64,000 nucleotides of DNA from contig NZ_JAAOYW010000002.1 of the NCBI RefSeq assembly GCF_011761235.1, positions 496,001-560,000 on the forward strand. The letters are read 5' to 3'. The position numbers and the translations under genes are program-made. The stretch comes from Frigoribacterium faeni (GTDB lineage: Bacteria > Actinomycetota > Actinomycetes > Actinomycetales > Microbacteriaceae). The notes under the pieces were generated by a model that was not told the DNA's origin, ran no database searches, and was given only the letters and a program-made list of their open reading frames with translations. The first letter of the stretch is position 1. Every line of letters starts with the position of its first letter. This document shows positions 18,292 to 28,188 of the stretch, piece after piece.

Positions 18292-19649
18292 AGCGCGAGC
18301 CGCTCGCGCACCACGTCGGCGAGGGCGTGCGCCACGCGGTCGGCGGTCGCCTGGTCGGCGGCCTCGACCATGACCCGCACGACGGGCTCGGTGCCGGAGG
18401 GGCGCAGCAGCACCCGGCCGGTGTCGCCGAGCTCGGCCTCGAACGCCGCGACGGCGTCGGCGACGCCCTGGTCGCCGCCCAGGCGGTCGCGGTCGACGCC
18501 CTTCACGTTGATCAGGATCTGCGGGAACACCGTCATCACCTGCGCGAGCTCGGCGAGCGTCTTGCCGGTCTCGGCCATGCGCGCCACGAGGGAGAGCCCG
18601 GTGAGGATGCCGTCGCCCGTCGTCGCCCACTCGCTGAAGACGATGTGGCCCGACTGCTCGCCGCCCAGCGTGAAGCCGTGCTCGTTCATGTCCTCGAGCA
18701 CGTAGCGGTCGCCGACCCGCGTCTGGCGCACCGTGATGCCGTGCTCCTCCATCGCGCGGATCAGGCCGAGGTTGCTCATGACGGTCGCGACGAGCGTGTC
18801 GTGCGCCAGGCGGCCGTGTTCTTTCTGGGCGACGGCGAGGATCGCCATGATCTGGTCGCCGTCGACGACCGCGCCCGTCGCGTCGACCGCGAGGCAGCGG
18901 TCGGAGTCGCCGTCGTGCGCGATGCCGATGTCGGCGCCGTGCTCGAGCACGGCGGCGGCGAGGTTGTCGAGGTGCGTCGAGCCCACGCCGTCGTTGATGT
19001 TCATGCCGTCGGGGTCGGCCCCGATCAGCGTGATCGTCGCGCCGGCGTCGGTGAAGACCTCGGGCGAGACGGCCGAGGCGGCGCCGTGGGCGCAGTCGAG
19101 CACGACGTGCAGGCCCTCGAGGCGGTTGGGCAGGGCGCCGAGGAGGTGGAGGACGTAGCGGTCCTCGGCGTCGGCGAAGCGGCGGATGCGGCCGACGTCG
19201 CCCCCGACGGGCATCAGCTGCGGGTCGCTCATGGCGGCCTCGATGCGGTCCTCGACCTCGTCGGGCAGCTTCGTGCCGCCGAACGCGAAGAACTTGATGC
19301 CGTTGTCGGGCGCCGGGTTGTGCGACGCGCTGATCATGACGCCGAAGTCGGCGCCGATGTCGTCGACGAGGAACGCCGCCGCGGGGGTCGGGATGACCCC
19401 GGCGTCGAGCACGTCGACCCCGGAGCTGGCCAGGCCCGCACAGACGGCGGCGGTGAGGAACTCCCCCGAGATGCGGGGGTCACGGGCGACGACCGCGACG
19501 GGGCGGCGCCCTTCGGCACGACGCGCGTCGGCGTGGTGCCCCTTGGTGAGCACCACCGCGCTCGCCTGGGCGAGGCCCAGGGCGAGCGCGGCGGTCAGCT
19601 CACGGTTGGCGAGTCCGCGGACGCCGTCGGTACCGAAGAGACGCGACAT
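18288..19649 (-). CDS. glmM: Phosphoglucosamine mutase
   Basis: 453 residues; converts glucosamine-6-phosphate to glucosamine-1-phosphate, the step after GlmS. The opening [11 protein letters not shown], the phosphoserine loop [16 protein letters not shown], the Mg2+ loop HDGDSDRC, the sugar loop GGEQSGHI and the phosphate loop [11 protein letters not shown] are all present. ATG at 19649. It follows rpsI after 27 bp, so it is read from the rplM-rpsI promoter. Confidence 0.97.
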   Translation of the reverse strand: MSRLFGTDGVRGLANRELTAALALGLAQASAVVLTKGHHADARRAEGRRPVAVVARDPRISGEFLTAAVCAGLASSGVDVLDAGVIPTPAAAFLVDDIGADFGVMISASHNPAPDNGIKFFAFGGTKLPDEVEDRIEAAMSDPQLMPVGGDVGRIRRFADAEDRYVLHLLGALPNRLEGLHVVLDCAHGAASAVSPEVFTDAGATITLIGADPDGMNINDGVGSTHLDNLAAAVLEHGADIGIAHDGDSDRCLAVDATGAVVDGDQIMAILAVAQKEHGRLAHDTLVATVMSNLGLIRAMEEHGITVRQTRVGDRYVLEDMNEHGFTLGGEQSGHIVFSEWATTGDGILTGLSLVARMAETGKTLAELAQVMTVFPQILINVKGVDRDRLGGDQGVADAVAAFEAELGDTGRVLLRPSGTEPVVRVMVEAADQATADRVAHALADVVRERLAL

Positions 19650-19676
19650 CGCGAGACCTGCCTGGTGGGTGTGCGA

Positions 19677-20162
19677 CTAGCGCTTCGAGAACTGCGAGGC
19701 CTTGCGGGCCTTCTTGAGACCGGCCTTCTTGCGCTCGATGACGCGGGCGTCGCGGGTGAGGAAGCCGGCCTTCTTGAGCGTGGCGCGGTTGTTCTCGCGG
19801 TCGATCTCGTTCAGCGCACGCGCGATGGCGAGGCGGAGCGCGCCGGCCTGGCCCGAGGGGCCGCCGCCGGTGACCTTGACGGTGACGTCGTAGGCGCCGA
19901 GCAGGTCGAGCACCTTGAACGGGTCGTTGATCAGCTGCTGGTGCAGCTTGTTCGGGAAGTACTCCTCGAGGGTGCGTCCGTTGACGACGTACGTGCCGTT
20001 GCCGGGCACGAGGCGCGCACGGGCGATGGCCTCCTTGCGGCGGCCGACGGCCGAGCCGGAGACGTTCAGGACGGCGCGGGGCGTCGCCTGGGCCTCGGGG
20101 GCCGAGCTCTCCGTGGTGAAGCTCTCGGGAGCCTGGTCGATGGAATCTGCGATCTGAGCCAC
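19677..20162 (-). CDS. rpsI: 30S ribosomal protein S9
   Basis: 161 residues; small-subunit protein whose basic C-terminal tail ([10 protein letters not shown]) reaches the P-site tRNA. The core starts at [20 protein letters not shown]; the first ~35 residues are an Asp/Glu/Ser/Ala-rich extension. GTG start at 20162 with AAGGA 11 nt upstream. Follows rplM after 32 bp. Confidence 0.96.
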   Translation of the reverse strand: MAQIADSIDQAPESFTTESSAPEAQATPRAVLNVSGSAVGRRKEAIARARLVPGNGTYVVNGRTLEEYFPNKLHQQLINDPFKVLDLLGAYDVTVKVTGGGPSGQAGALRLAIARALNEIDRENNRATLKKAGFLTRDARVIERKKAGLKKARKASQFSKR

Positions 20163-20194
20163 TGTGTGGGGGTCCTTAAGTCTGAAGGCGGACG

Positions 20195-20641
20195 CTACTG
20201 GGCGACCTGGTCGAGGGTGTAAACCGTGGGCTGCTGAGCAGCGTGGGGGTGCTCGGCACCCGCGTACACCTTCAGCTTCTTGATCTGGGCACGGCCCAGC
20301 GAGTTCTTCGGCAGCATGCCGCGGATGGCCTTCTCGACGGCGCGCGTCGGGTGCTTCTCGACCATCTCGGAGTAGGTCGTCGCCGTCAGGCCGCCCGGGT
20401 AGCCCGAGTGGCGGTAGTAGAGCTTCTCGGCCAGCTTGGAGCCGGTGAGGGCCACCTTGTCGGCGTTGATGACGATGACGAAGTCGCCCATGTCCATGTG
20501 GGGGGCGAAGGTCGGCTTGTGCTTGCCGCGCAGCAGGGCTGCCACGTGGCTCGCGAGGCGGCCGAGGACGACGTCGTTCGCGTCGATGATCAGCCACTGC
20601 GGCTGGACGTCAGCCGGCTTGGGGGAGAAAGTGCGCGTCAC
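20195..20641 (-). CDS. rplM: 50S ribosomal protein L13
   Basis: 148 residues, early-assembly large-subunit protein. [40 protein letters not shown] and [10 protein letters not shown] are diagnostic. GTG start at 20641 with AGGAAG 11 nt upstream. First gene of the rplM-rpsI-glmM unit, with a strong promoter 140 nt upstream. Confidence 0.97.
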   Translation of the reverse strand: MTRTFSPKPADVQPQWLIIDANDVVLGRLASHVAALLRGKHKPTFAPHMDMGDFVIVINADKVALTGSKLAEKLYYRHSGYPGGLTATTYSEMVEKHPTRAVEKAIRGMLPKNSLGRAQIKKLKVYAGAEHPHAAQQPTVYTLDQVAQ

Positions 20642-20780
20642 AGTAGTGCTGCTTCCTGGTCGAGGTGAGGTGTCCGTGAATCCCGCTCCGTTGCCGTTGT
20701 CGCGACGATGTCGCGAGAACGAGTCAGGTGGAGGGCTCAACTTCGGGCGCCGCGCGCAGTTGCGCAGACACCGAGGGTCG

Positions 20781-20809
20781 ACGATACCCGACACGCCCGG
20801 GGGCGTCAA
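20781..20809 (-). promoter_or_regulatory. rplM promoter
   Basis: TTGACG (20804-20809 on the minus strand), 17-bp spacer, TATCGT (20781-20786): close to the sigma-70 consensus. The 5' leader would be about 135 nt. Confidence 0.82.
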
Positions 20810-20836
20810 ACAGCGTGCGGCGGCGCGGGGCGGGCG

Positions 20837-21319
20837 TCAGGCCGCGCCGAGCGCGGCGAGGGCCTCGCCGTCGAGGCGGAACGCCGTCCACTCGTCCATC
20901 GAGGCGGCCCCGAGCGAGCGGTAGAACCCGATCGACGGCTCGTTCCAGTCGAGCACGACCCACTCGACCCGGGCGAGGCCCCGTGCGGTCGCCTCCCGGG
21001 CCAGGCGGGCCAGCAGCGCCCTGCCGTGGCCGGCCCCGCGGTGCCGCGGCGAGACGTAGAGGTCCTCGAGGTGGATGCCGTGCACCCCCTCCCAGGTCGA
21101 GAAGGTGAGGAACCAGATCGCCAGGCCGACCAGCTCGCCGGGCTCGTCGCCGTCGACCACGAACGCGAACACGGCCGGCGCGTCGGCGAACAGCGCCCGG
21201 TCGAGGTCGGCCTCCGAGGTCTTGACCGCGTCGGGCTCCTTCTCGTAGACGGCCAGCTCGACGATCAGCCGGAGCATCTCGGGGACGTCGGACGGTGTCG
21301 CGGGACGGGGTGCGCTCAT
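20837..21319 (-). CDS. GNAT-family N-acetyltransferase
   Basis: 160 residues. Acetyl-CoA loop VSPRHRGAGHGRALLARLA and the later WVVLDWNEPSIGFYRSLGA place it in the GNAT family, near the diamine acetyltransferase-like group (IHLEDLYVSPRHRG). Substrate unknown. ATG at 21319 overlaps the truA stop (ATGA), so it is coupled to truA. It sits between truA and the rplM promoter. Confidence 0.88.
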   Translation of the reverse strand: MSAPRPATPSDVPEMLRLIVELAVYEKEPDAVKTSEADLDRALFADAPAVFAFVVDGDEPGELVGLAIWFLTFSTWEGVHGIHLEDLYVSPRHRGAGHGRALLARLAREATARGLARVEWVVLDWNEPSIGFYRSLGAASMDEWTAFRLDGEALAALGAA

Positions 21320-22242
21320 CCGTCGAGGCTAGCGGCCGACCGCTTCACCTGCGTCAGCACCACACGGGCCGCCACCTCGTCGTCGGGCGGGTAGCCCACC
21401 TCGACCATCGTGAGCCCGGTCGCGGGCACGACCCGGAACTCGCCGTTGCGCGCGGCCTCGCGGCGGATGCCGACGGCGCGGTGCTCGGGCATCGAGCCCT
21501 CCCCCACGGCGACGCAGGCCCCGACGAGGTTGCGCACGAGGTTGTGGCAGAAGGCGTCGGCCTGCACGGTCGCGACGAGCACGCCGTCGGCCTCGCGCCT
21601 CCAGGTGAAGTGCTGCAGCTCGCGGATGGTCGTCGCGTGGTCGCGGTGCCGGCAGTAGGCGGCCCAGTCGTGCAGCCCGACCAGCCCGGCGGCCGTGGCG
21701 CTCATCAGGTCGAGGTCGAGCCGGTGGTCGTACCAGAGCGTGTGGCCGCGTCGCGAGGGGTCGCGCTCGGCGCCCCGGTCGGCGATGCGGTACTCGTAGC
21801 GTCGCCAGAGCGCGCCGAAGCGCGCGTGGAACCCCGGAGGCGCCACCCGCGCCCCCGAGACCACGATCTCGTCCGAGGCGCCCGCCAGCCCGTTGAGCCG
21901 CCGCGCGAGCACCGTGGGCGCGTCGAGGGGCGAGCGGTCGACCATGCCGCGGTGCGGCCGCTGCAGCTGGGCGACCTGGTCGTCGGTGAGGTCGAGGTGG
22001 ACGACCTGGCCGCGGGCGTGCACCCCGGCGTCGGTGCGGCCGGCGACCGTGACGGTGGGCACGTGCTCGTGGCGGCCGAAGAGGGTGCGGAGCGCCGCCT
22101 CCATCTCGCCCTGCACCGTGCGACGGCCGGGCTGCTCGCTCCAGCCCGAGAACGCGGTGCCGTCGTACGCGACGGTCAGCCGCATGCGGGTGAGCCCCGC
22201 CTGCACGAAGGCCGGGTCGTCGAGGGCCGGGGCGTTCGTCAC
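21316..22242 (-). CDS. truA: tRNA pseudouridine(38-40) synthase TruA
   Basis: 308 residues; isomerises U38-U40 in tRNA anticodon arms. Catalytic Asp in AGRTDAGVHARGQVVH; opening RLTVAYDGTAFSGW and DAFCHNLVRNLVGACVAVGEG are typical. GTG start at 22242; TAGGAT stands 7 nt upstream (22250-22255), pointing to a leaderless transcript. Ancestrally next to rplQ, but here separated from it by the nuclease gene. Confidence 0.95.
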   Translation of the reverse strand: MTNAPALDDPAFVQAGLTRMRLTVAYDGTAFSGWSEQPGRRTVQGEMEAALRTLFGRHEHVPTVTVAGRTDAGVHARGQVVHLDLTDDQVAQLQRPHRGMVDRSPLDAPTVLARRLNGLAGASDEIVVSGARVAPPGFHARFGALWRRYEYRIADRGAERDPSRRGHTLWYDHRLDLDLMSATAAGLVGLHDWAAYCRHRDHATTIRELQHFTWRREADGVLVATVQADAFCHNLVRNLVGACVAVGEGSMPEHRAVGIRREAARNGEFRVVPATGLTMVEVGYPPDDEVAARVVLTQVKRSAASLDG

Positions 22243-22249
22243 GCCGTCG

Positions 22250-22255
22250 ATCCTA
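22250..22255 (-). promoter_or_regulatory. -10 of a possible leaderless truA transcript
   Basis: Minus-strand TAGGAT with 7 nt to the GTG, the same layout and hexamer as at glmS. Confidence 0.5.
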
Positions 22256-22300
22256 CGGGTGCCGGGGCGCGCCTCCTCGTCGCCCCCTTCGCCGGGACGG

Positions 22301-22339
22301 CGACGGCCGCGGCACGGTGCTCCCGTGTCGCGGCCGTCG
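22301..22339 (-). terminator. Terminator after the nuclease gene
   Basis: CGACGGCCGCG (22301-22311) pairs with CGCGGCCGTCG (22329-22339), and inside it CACGG (22313-22317) pairs with CCGTG (22323-22327) around TGCTC; with the G-T between them this is an almost continuous 17-bp stem. 14 bp past the stop. Confidence 0.88.
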
Positions 22340-22352
22340 TCGTCAGGTGCGG

Positions 22353-25145
22353 TCAGGCCCCCGAGGAGGCGCGGCGACGTCGGACGACGAGCGCCCCGCC
22401 CGCGGTCAGCAGCACCAGGGCGAGAGCGGCCCAGGCCGCCAGCGGCCCGGCCCCGGTGTAGGCGAGCCCGGCGGGCGACGCCTGGCCCTGGCCGGCCGGG
22501 ACGGCGTCGCCGGGGGCGGCGGGCGCCGACGGGTCGGCCGGGTCGGCGGGCGCCGACGGGTCGGCCGGGTCGGCCGGGTCGGCCGGCGCGCCGGGAGCGC
22601 CCGGGTCGGCCTCGTCGGCGAGCAGGTCGACGCCGACCACGACGGGGTCGTGGTCGCTGGCCCGGAACTGGTCCGGGGCCCACAGCTGCGCCACGTTGGT
22701 GTTGAACCGGCTGTACTCGAGGCCGACGGACTCGCCCGAGTTGATGTTCCAGATGTCCACCCCGGTGACCGCGGCCAGGGCCGCCGGCGAGGCGAGCACG
22801 TGGTCGAGCGAGCCGCTCAGGCCGCCGAACACGTAGCTGTACTCGTCGGTCTCGGTCGACCCCAGGTCGACGTAGCCGGCGGCGCGCAGCACCTGGATCG
22901 GGTCCTCCTCGCTGTAGGCGTTGAAGTCGCCCAGCAGGAACACCGCGTCGGTGCCGGCCGCCGCCTCCTGCTCGGCCGCGAACGCCGCCAGCGCCGTGGC
23001 CTGGTTCACGCGCGAGGCGTTCGAGCCGCCCTGGCCGTCGCCGAGGTCGGCGTCGGCTCCCGTGCCGCTGCCCTTCGACTTGAAGTGGTTGGCGATCGCG
23101 AGGAACGTCGAGTCGGCGTCGCCGCCGACGGGGCGAAAGGCCTGCGACAGCGGCTCGCGCGCGTTGCTGAAGGCCGCCGAGCCGGTGAGGATCGTCGAGG
23201 CGCCCGCGACCTCGACCACGGCCTTCTTGTAGATGAACGCCAGCCGGATGACGTCCTCGTCGGCGGGGCGCGCCTCCGGGGCCGGCGACGGCACGAAGGC
23301 CCAGACGTCCGAGCCGGCGGCCGCGTTGAGCGCGCCGACGAGGGTCGACAGGGCCGCGTCGCGGTCCTCGCCGAAGCGGGCCGAGTTCTCGATCTCCTCG
23401 AGCGAGACGACGTCCGCGCCGAGGGCGTCGATGGCCGTCACGATCTTGACCTGCTGGCGGGCGAGGTTCGCGGCGTCCGCGGCGCCGCGGGCGTCGCACC
23501 CCTCGTTCACCGTCAGCGGCGCGCCCGTCCGGTCGCGGTAGTAGGTGCAGCCGGTCAGCTGGTCGCCGGTCGTCGTGAAGTAGTTCAGCACGTTGAAGCT
23601 CGCGAGCTTCACGTCGCCGCCGACGTCGCGCGGACGCTCCGTGCGGACGTCCTCGAACTCGGCCGGCAGGTCGGCGTACGCCGTGTCGCCGGTCACGCGC
23701 GCGGTCGGCTGGTACGTCCAGCCGTCGTTGCGCCACTCGAGCACGACGGGCTCGGTGAACGTGACGCCCGCCCCCACGGTGACGGGGTGCTCGTTCGACA
23801 GGTAGGGCACGGGGATCGACTGGTTCGACGCCGTGAGGAAGTTCGTGCTCGCGCCGTCGTCGAGCGACACCGCGCGGGCGGCGTTGTCGGCCGCCACCGC
23901 CGCCGCCTCGGCGCTGCGGGGGGCCGCGACCTCGGTCGGCTGGATCAGCGGCCGGTCGCCGACCGCCAGGGCGATCTCGCCGTACTGGTTCGTCGTGTAC
24001 GTGTCGGCGACCGTGAAGTCGCCCTGCGGCAGCACGAGCATGCTCTCGAGCGACTCGCGCTCGGCGTCCGTGGCGGGGAAGCCCACGGTCGCGGGCAGCG
24101 GCGCGACGGCGGGCACGTCGAGCACCGTCAACGAGGAGGCGGTGGTGACGGTGAGCTCCGTCAGCCCGCGGTACTCCGTCACCTCGCCGACCAGCTCGAC
24201 GTGGTCGCCCACGGCCACCGAGCCCACGGTGACCGCGGAGTAGACGAACACCGCGTCGGACGCGCGGTGGGTGCCCAGGTCGAGCGCGCCTCCGGTGCCC
24301 TCGGTCTGGACGACGTAGCCGTCCAGACCGCCGGTCGGGTAGGCCGCGGTCACGACGCCGCGCGTGGTCACCGTGCGTCCCGCCCACGGGCTGACGTCCG
24401 TCGTGCCCTGCAGCTCGGCGATGGTGACGTCCGCCTCGCTGACGGGCTCGGGCACGGGCTGCGGCTCGGTGGGGGTCGACCCGGTGCCGCCGGAGTTCTG
24501 CGGCGTGACCTGCGACTGCTGCACGAAGTCGGCCGCGTTGACGTCGGTGTCGGCGGCGTCGGTGCGCACGTAGGAGGTGGGGGTGCTGTTGGCGGTGCCC
24601 GCCTCGGCCGCGGTCGCCTCGTAGACGGTGGCGGTTCCCCAGCCGAGGGCGTCGACGACGCCGGGGGTGGTCGACGAGACCGAGCCCGCCGGCAGGGCGA
24701 GGGGCGTCGCGGCGTCCGACAGCACGAGGACGCCGCTGCCGCCGGCCGGGTTGAGCGTCGTGACGGCGTCGGGCGTGGGCAGCGGCGCCCCGGCCGAGAC
24801 GCCGTTCGTCGCGTTGGCCGCCATCTGGACGAGGTAGTGGCCCCCGGGGGCGATCGCCCCGCTGAGCTCGGCCGTCGAGAACGTCCCGGTGCCCGCGGCC
24901 GAGCGGTACTGCAGCGACCACCCGGCGAGCGAGACGGAGGCGGTGGTCGGGTTGTAGAGCTCGGCGAACTTGTTCGTGTACGGCGCGTTCGCGCTGCCGC
25001 CCTTGGCGTAGACCTCGGCGATGACGACGCCCGTCCCGCCGGGAGCCGCGGAGGCGGCGGCGGGGACGAGCGGACCGAGCAGGACGGCGAGACCGGCCAC
25101 CAGGGCGACCGCCCTCGGGGTGGTGTGTCGGGGTCGGGGTGACAT
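22353..25145 (-). CDS. Secreted, wall-anchored multidomain nuclease (ExeM/NucH-like)
   Basis: 930 residues. A signal peptide (1-~35, cleavage near ASA-AP) is followed by a lamin-tail domain (~37-170, VVIAEVYAKGGSAN), an OB-fold-like region (~215-330, TTRGVVTAAYPTGGLDGYVVQTE), and an exonuclease-endonuclease-phosphatase domain (~490-810) with SLEEIEN, ANHFKSKG, LLGDFNAYSEEDP and ASDHDPVVV. This is the ExeM-type extracellular DNase order. An Ala/Asp/Pro repeat spacer leads to LAYTG (894-898), a membrane span and RRRR, i.e. an LAxTG sortase signal. Probably degrades extracellular DNA at the cell surface. ATG 25145 has AAGGA upstream. It lies between rplQ and truA. Confidence 0.88.
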   Translation of the reverse strand: MSPRPRHTTPRAVALVAGLAVLLGPLVPAAASAAPGGTGVVIAEVYAKGGSANAPYTNKFAELYNPTTASVSLAGWSLQYRSAAGTGTFSTAELSGAIAPGGHYLVQMAANATNGVSAGAPLPTPDAVTTLNPAGGSGVLVLSDAATPLALPAGSVSSTTPGVVDALGWGTATVYEATAAEAGTANSTPTSYVRTDAADTDVNAADFVQQSQVTPQNSGGTGSTPTEPQPVPEPVSEADVTIAELQGTTDVSPWAGRTVTTRGVVTAAYPTGGLDGYVVQTEGTGGALDLGTHRASDAVFVYSAVTVGSVAVGDHVELVGEVTEYRGLTELTVTTASSLTVLDVPAVAPLPATVGFPATDAERESLESMLVLPQGDFTVADTYTTNQYGEIALAVGDRPLIQPTEVAAPRSAEAAAVAADNAARAVSLDDGASTNFLTASNQSIPVPYLSNEHPVTVGAGVTFTEPVVLEWRNDGWTYQPTARVTGDTAYADLPAEFEDVRTERPRDVGGDVKLASFNVLNYFTTTGDQLTGCTYYRDRTGAPLTVNEGCDARGAADAANLARQQVKIVTAIDALGADVVSLEEIENSARFGEDRDAALSTLVGALNAAAGSDVWAFVPSPAPEARPADEDVIRLAFIYKKAVVEVAGASTILTGSAAFSNAREPLSQAFRPVGGDADSTFLAIANHFKSKGSGTGADADLGDGQGGSNASRVNQATALAAFAAEQEAAAGTDAVFLLGDFNAYSEEDPIQVLRAAGYVDLGSTETDEYSYVFGGLSGSLDHVLASPAALAAVTGVDIWNINSGESVGLEYSRFNTNVAQLWAPDQFRASDHDPVVVGVDLLADEADPGAPGAPADPADPADPSAPADPADPSAPAAPGDAVPAGQGQASPAGLAYTGAGPLAAWAALALVLLTAGGALVVRRRRASSGA

Positions 25146-25312
25146 GGGTTCCTTCGGCGAGTGGGGAGGAGGGGTCCCCGCGACCCTAGAGGGGGCCCGC
25201 GCCCCCCGGGTTTCCGTCATGTGTCGTCGAGGTGAACGACACCTGTTCGGGGGACGTCGCCGTCCGCAGGACGCCCCACCGGCGCCGCTCGTGACGGACC
25301 GCGGGAACGACG

Positions 25313-25344
25313 GAGGGCCCGTCACCTCGCGGTGACGGGCCCTC
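25313..25344 (-). terminator. Terminator of the rpoA-rplQ operon
   Basis: GAGGGCCCGTCACC (25313-25326) pairs perfectly with GGTGACGGGCCCTC (25331-25344) over 14 bp with a TCGC tetraloop, 23 bp past rplQ. Confidence 0.92.
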
Positions 25345-25367
25345 GGCCGGTGGTGCGGTGCTGCTCG

Positions 25368-25952
25368 TTACTTGTCGTCCGGCTTCGCGGCGTCGTCCGA
25401 CGCGGCGTCGTCCGACTTCGCGGCGGCGTCGGTCTCGACCTCGTCGGCGGCGGCCGTCTCGGTCTCGGCCTCGACGGGCTCGCTCTGCTCGACCGTCTCG
25501 GTCTCGTCGACGGGGGCCTCGGCGGGCTCCTCGACGGGCGCGGCGGCCGGCGTGGCCTTCGAGCTCGACGAGTTCTTCACCTTGGGGGTGACGGGCTCGA
25601 GCACGAGCTCGATCGACACCATCGAGGCGTTGTCGCCCTTGCGGAAGCCGAGCTTCGTGATGCGGGTGTAGCCGCCCTCACGGTTCTCGACGAGCGGCGC
25701 GATCTCGGTGAAGAGGATGTGCGCGGCGTCCTTGTTGTTGCGCAGCGTCTGCATCGCGCGACGACGCGACGCGAGGTCGCCCCGCTTCGCGAAGGTGACG
25801 AGGCGCTCGGCGACGGGGCGGAGGCGCTTGGCCTTCGTCTCGGTCGTCTTGATGCTCTTGTGCTCGAAGAGCGAGGCGGCGAGGTTCGCGAGCATCAGGC
25901 GCTCGTGAGCCGGTCCGCCTCCGAGGCGGGGACCCTTGGTGGGCTTGGGCAT
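25368..25952 (-). CDS. rplQ: 50S ribosomal protein L17 with long acidic tail
   Basis: 194 residues against ~120 for the family core. The core [25 protein letters not shown] to [17 protein letters not shown] is canonical and lies at the exit-tunnel region of the large subunit; residues ~125-194 are an Ala/Glu/Asp/Val tail without predicted fold. ATG 25952. Last gene after rpoA, 49 bp downstream. Confidence 0.96.
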   Translation of the reverse strand: MPKPTKGPRLGGGPAHERLMLANLAASLFEHKSIKTTETKAKRLRPVAERLVTFAKRGDLASRRRAMQTLRNNKDAAHILFTEIAPLVENREGGYTRITKLGFRKGDNASMVSIELVLEPVTPKVKNSSSSKATPAAAPVEEPAEAPVDETETVEQSEPVEAETETAAADEVETDAAAKSDDAASDDAAKPDDK

Positions 25953-26001
25953 GATCGTTGGTTCCTAGCTGTCGAAGATGGAGGGCGTCGGGAGACGAGA
26001 C

Positions 26002-26994
26002 CTAGTTGGTCTCTTCCTCGTCGTAGCCGCTGTAGAAGTGGGCTCCGTCGAACCCGGGGACCGTGTCCTTGAGCGAGAGACCCAGCTCGACGAGCTTGTC
26101 CTTCACCTCGTCGACCGACTTCTGACCGAAGTTGCGGATGTTCATGAGCTGCGTCTCCGAGAGGGCGACGAGCTCGGACACCGTGTTGATGCCCTCGCGC
26201 TTCAGGCAGTTGTAGCTGCGGACCGACAGATCCAGGTCTTCGATGGGGGTCTGCAGCTCGCTGGAGAGGACGGCGTCGACCGGCGCGGGGCCGATCTCGA
26301 TGCCCTCGGCGGCGGTGTTGAGCTCGCGGGCCAGGCCGAAGAGCTCGGTCAGCGTGCGACCGGCCGACGCGATGGCGTCGCGCGGCGTGATGGCCGGCTT
26401 CGTCTCGACGTCGACGACCAGGCGGTCGAAGTCGGTGCGCTCACCGGCACGAGTCGCCTCGACGCGGTAGGTGACCTTGAGGACGGGCGAGTAGATCGAG
26501 TCGATCGGGATCTGGCCGGCCTCGCTGAACTCGGCGCGGTTCTGCACGGCCGAGACGTAGCCGCGGCCACGCTCGATCGTGAGCTCGAGCTCGAACTTCG
26601 CGGTGTCGTTCAGGGTCGCGATGACGAGGTCCGGGTTGTGGATCTCGACGCCGGCGGGAGCCGAGATGTCGGCCGCCGTCACCTGGCCGGCGCCCTGCTT
26701 GCGCAGGTAGGCCGTGATGGGCTCGTCGTGCTCGCTCGAGACGACCAGCTGCTTGATGTTGAGGATGACCTCGGTCACGTCCTCCTTCACGCCGGGGACG
26801 GTCGTGAACTCGTGCAGCACGCCGTCGATCCGGATGCTGGTGACGGCCGCGCCGGGGATCGACGACAGGAGCGTGCGACGCAGCGAGTTGCCGAGGGTGT
26901 AGCCGAAGCCGGGCTCGAGGGGCTCGATCACGAAGCGTGAGCGGAACTCCGAGATGTTCTCCTCGGTGAGGGTGGGGCGCTGTGCAATGAGCAC
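26002..26994 (-). CDS. rpoA: RNA polymerase subunit alpha
   Basis: 330 residues. Assembly platform for the beta subunits through the N-terminal domain ([25 protein letters not shown]) and contact with UP elements and activators through the C-terminal domain (~250-320; [38 protein letters not shown]). GTG start at 26994 with AAAGGAA upstream. No rpsD lies between rpsK and rpoA, unlike in many bacteria. Confidence 0.98.
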   Translation of the reverse strand: MLIAQRPTLTEENISEFRSRFVIEPLEPGFGYTLGNSLRRTLLSSIPGAAVTSIRIDGVLHEFTTVPGVKEDVTEVILNIKQLVVSSEHDEPITAYLRKQGAGQVTAADISAPAGVEIHNPDLVIATLNDTAKFELELTIERGRGYVSAVQNRAEFSEAGQIPIDSIYSPVLKVTYRVEATRAGERTDFDRLVVDVETKPAITPRDAIASAGRTLTELFGLARELNTAAEGIEIGPAPVDAVLSSELQTPIEDLDLSVRSYNCLKREGINTVSELVALSETQLMNIRNFGQKSVDEVKDKLVELGLSLKDTVPGFDGAHFYSGYDEEETN

Positions 26995-27133
26995 TGTGGA
27001 TTCCTTTCGGCGGAGAGTCCGCTATATGACTCTCGGCGGTACGACAGGGTGGCTGGCCCGTCGGTCTCTTGAGTTGTGGGCGCCCCGTGCGATGGACGCA
27101 GGAGGCGGTGGTGACGCGGTCGAGCCCGCCGCG

Positions 27134-27162
27134 CCTCCTCGGCCCTCGAGGGGCGGAGGAGG
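27134..27162 (-). terminator. Hairpin in the rpsK-rpoA gap built on the dispersed motif
   Basis: CCTCCTC (27134-27140) pairs with GAGGAGG (27156-27162), with GCCC/GGGG pairing inside around TCGA. The left arm belongs to a copy of the dispersed motif (GCGCCTCCTCGG, 27131-27142). It lies just after the rpsK stop (27183) in the 188-bp gap before rpoA, so it may be a partial terminator or an RNA-processing signal. Confidence 0.6.
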
Positions 27163-27182
27163 CACGACGGGCGGCAACTCAG

Positions 27183-27581
27183 TTAGACGCGACGACGCTT
27201 CGGCGGGCGGCAGCCGTTGTGCGCCTGCGGGGTGACGTCGTTGATCGAGCCCACCTCGAGGCCGGCGGCCTGCAGCGAGCGGATCGCCGTCTCACGACCG
27301 GAACCCGGGCCCTTGACGAAGACGTCGACCTTCTTGACGCCGTGCTCCTGCGCCTGACGCGCAGCCGACTCGGCCGCGAGCTGCGCGGCGAACGGGGTCG
27401 ACTTGCGCGAGCCCTTGAAGCCGACGGCGCCGGACGAAGCCCAGCTCAGCACGGCACCCGAGGGATCGGTGATCGACACGATGGTGTTGTTGAACGTGCT
27501 CTTGATGTGGGCCTGGCCCACGGCGACGTTCTTCTTCTCTTTGCGGCGGGGCTTGCGCGCGGCCGACTTCGGTGCTGCCAT
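27183..27581 (-). CDS. rpsK: 30S ribosomal protein S11
   Basis: 132 residues; platform protein near the mRNA exit. [27 protein letters not shown] and the C-terminal [18 protein letters not shown] are invariant. ATG 27581. Follows rpsM by 44 bp. Confidence 0.98.
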   Translation of the reverse strand: MAAPKSAARKPRRKEKKNVAVGQAHIKSTFNNTIVSITDPSGAVLSWASSGAVGFKGSRKSTPFAAQLAAESAARQAQEHGVKKVDVFVKGPGSGRETAIRSLQAAGLEVGSINDVTPQAHNGCRPPKRRRV

Positions 27582-27625
27582 TTTGATCTCCTACGAACCT
27601 AGAGGCGTACGGCGGGAGCCGGGGC

Positions 27626-28000
27626 CTAGCGAGCCTTCTTCTTGCCGGCGACGGTGCGCTTCGGGCCCTTGCGGGTACGCGCGTTCGTCTTGGTGCGCTG
27701 TCCGCGCACAGGCAGGCCGCGGCGGTGGCGGATGCCCTCGTAGCTGCCGATCTCGACCTTGCGGCGGATGTCGGCGGCGACCTCGCGGCGGAGGTCGCCC
27801 TCTACCTTGAAGTTGCCCTCGATGTGGTCGCGGAGCAGGACGAGCTGGTCGTCCGTGAGGTCCTTGACGCGGATGTTGCCGTCGATCTCGGTCTCGGCGA
27901 GAGTCTTGAGCGCACGGGTGCGGCCGACTCCGTAGATGTAGGTCAGTGCGACTTCGACGCGCTTGTCGCGCGGGATGTCAACGCCTGCTAGACGTGCCAT
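27626..28000 (-). CDS. rpsM: 30S ribosomal protein S13
   Basis: 124 residues; head protein contacting P-site tRNA and bridge B1. [24 protein letters not shown] start-type sequence, [24 protein letters not shown] and a Lys-rich tail. ATG 28000 with GAGGAGAAG upstream. Confidence 0.98.
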   Translation of the reverse strand: MARLAGVDIPRDKRVEVALTYIYGVGRTRALKTLAETEIDGNIRVKDLTDDQLVLLRDHIEGNFKVEGDLRREVAADIRRKVEIGSYEGIRHRRGLPVRGQRTKTNARTRKGPKRTVAGKKKAR

Positions 28001-28138
28001 GGTGGCTTCTCCTCAGAGAGTGGTGGAGGTCTGTCGCAGCACCGGTGCCCGGGCCTCCGTCCCGGGGTGTCCCCCGCCGGCGGTCGCACGGGGCGACTGA
28101 CTCGACGGGTTCTGGTGCTGCTCGTGGGGTGGTGCTGT

Positions 28139-28183
28139 GGGGCTCGGGAGCCCCGGTTGCTGCGTGGGCCGATCACTCGGCCC
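28139..28183 (-). terminator. Two tandem hairpins in the rpmJ-rpsM gap
   Basis: GGGGCT/AGCCCC (28139-28144 / 28149-28154) and GGGCCGA/TCGGCCC (28166-28172 / 28177-28183), both with 4-nt loops, directly after the rpmJ stop. They divide infA-rpmJ from rpsM-rpsK-rpoA-rplQ and may attenuate or protect the message. Confidence 0.6.
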
Positions 28184-28188
28184 GAGTG

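Noticed and set aside
22317-25142. 941-residue plus-strand frame opposite the nuclease gene
   Set aside because: The minus-strand frame has a signal peptide, recognised domains and sortase signal; the plus-strand translation has none.
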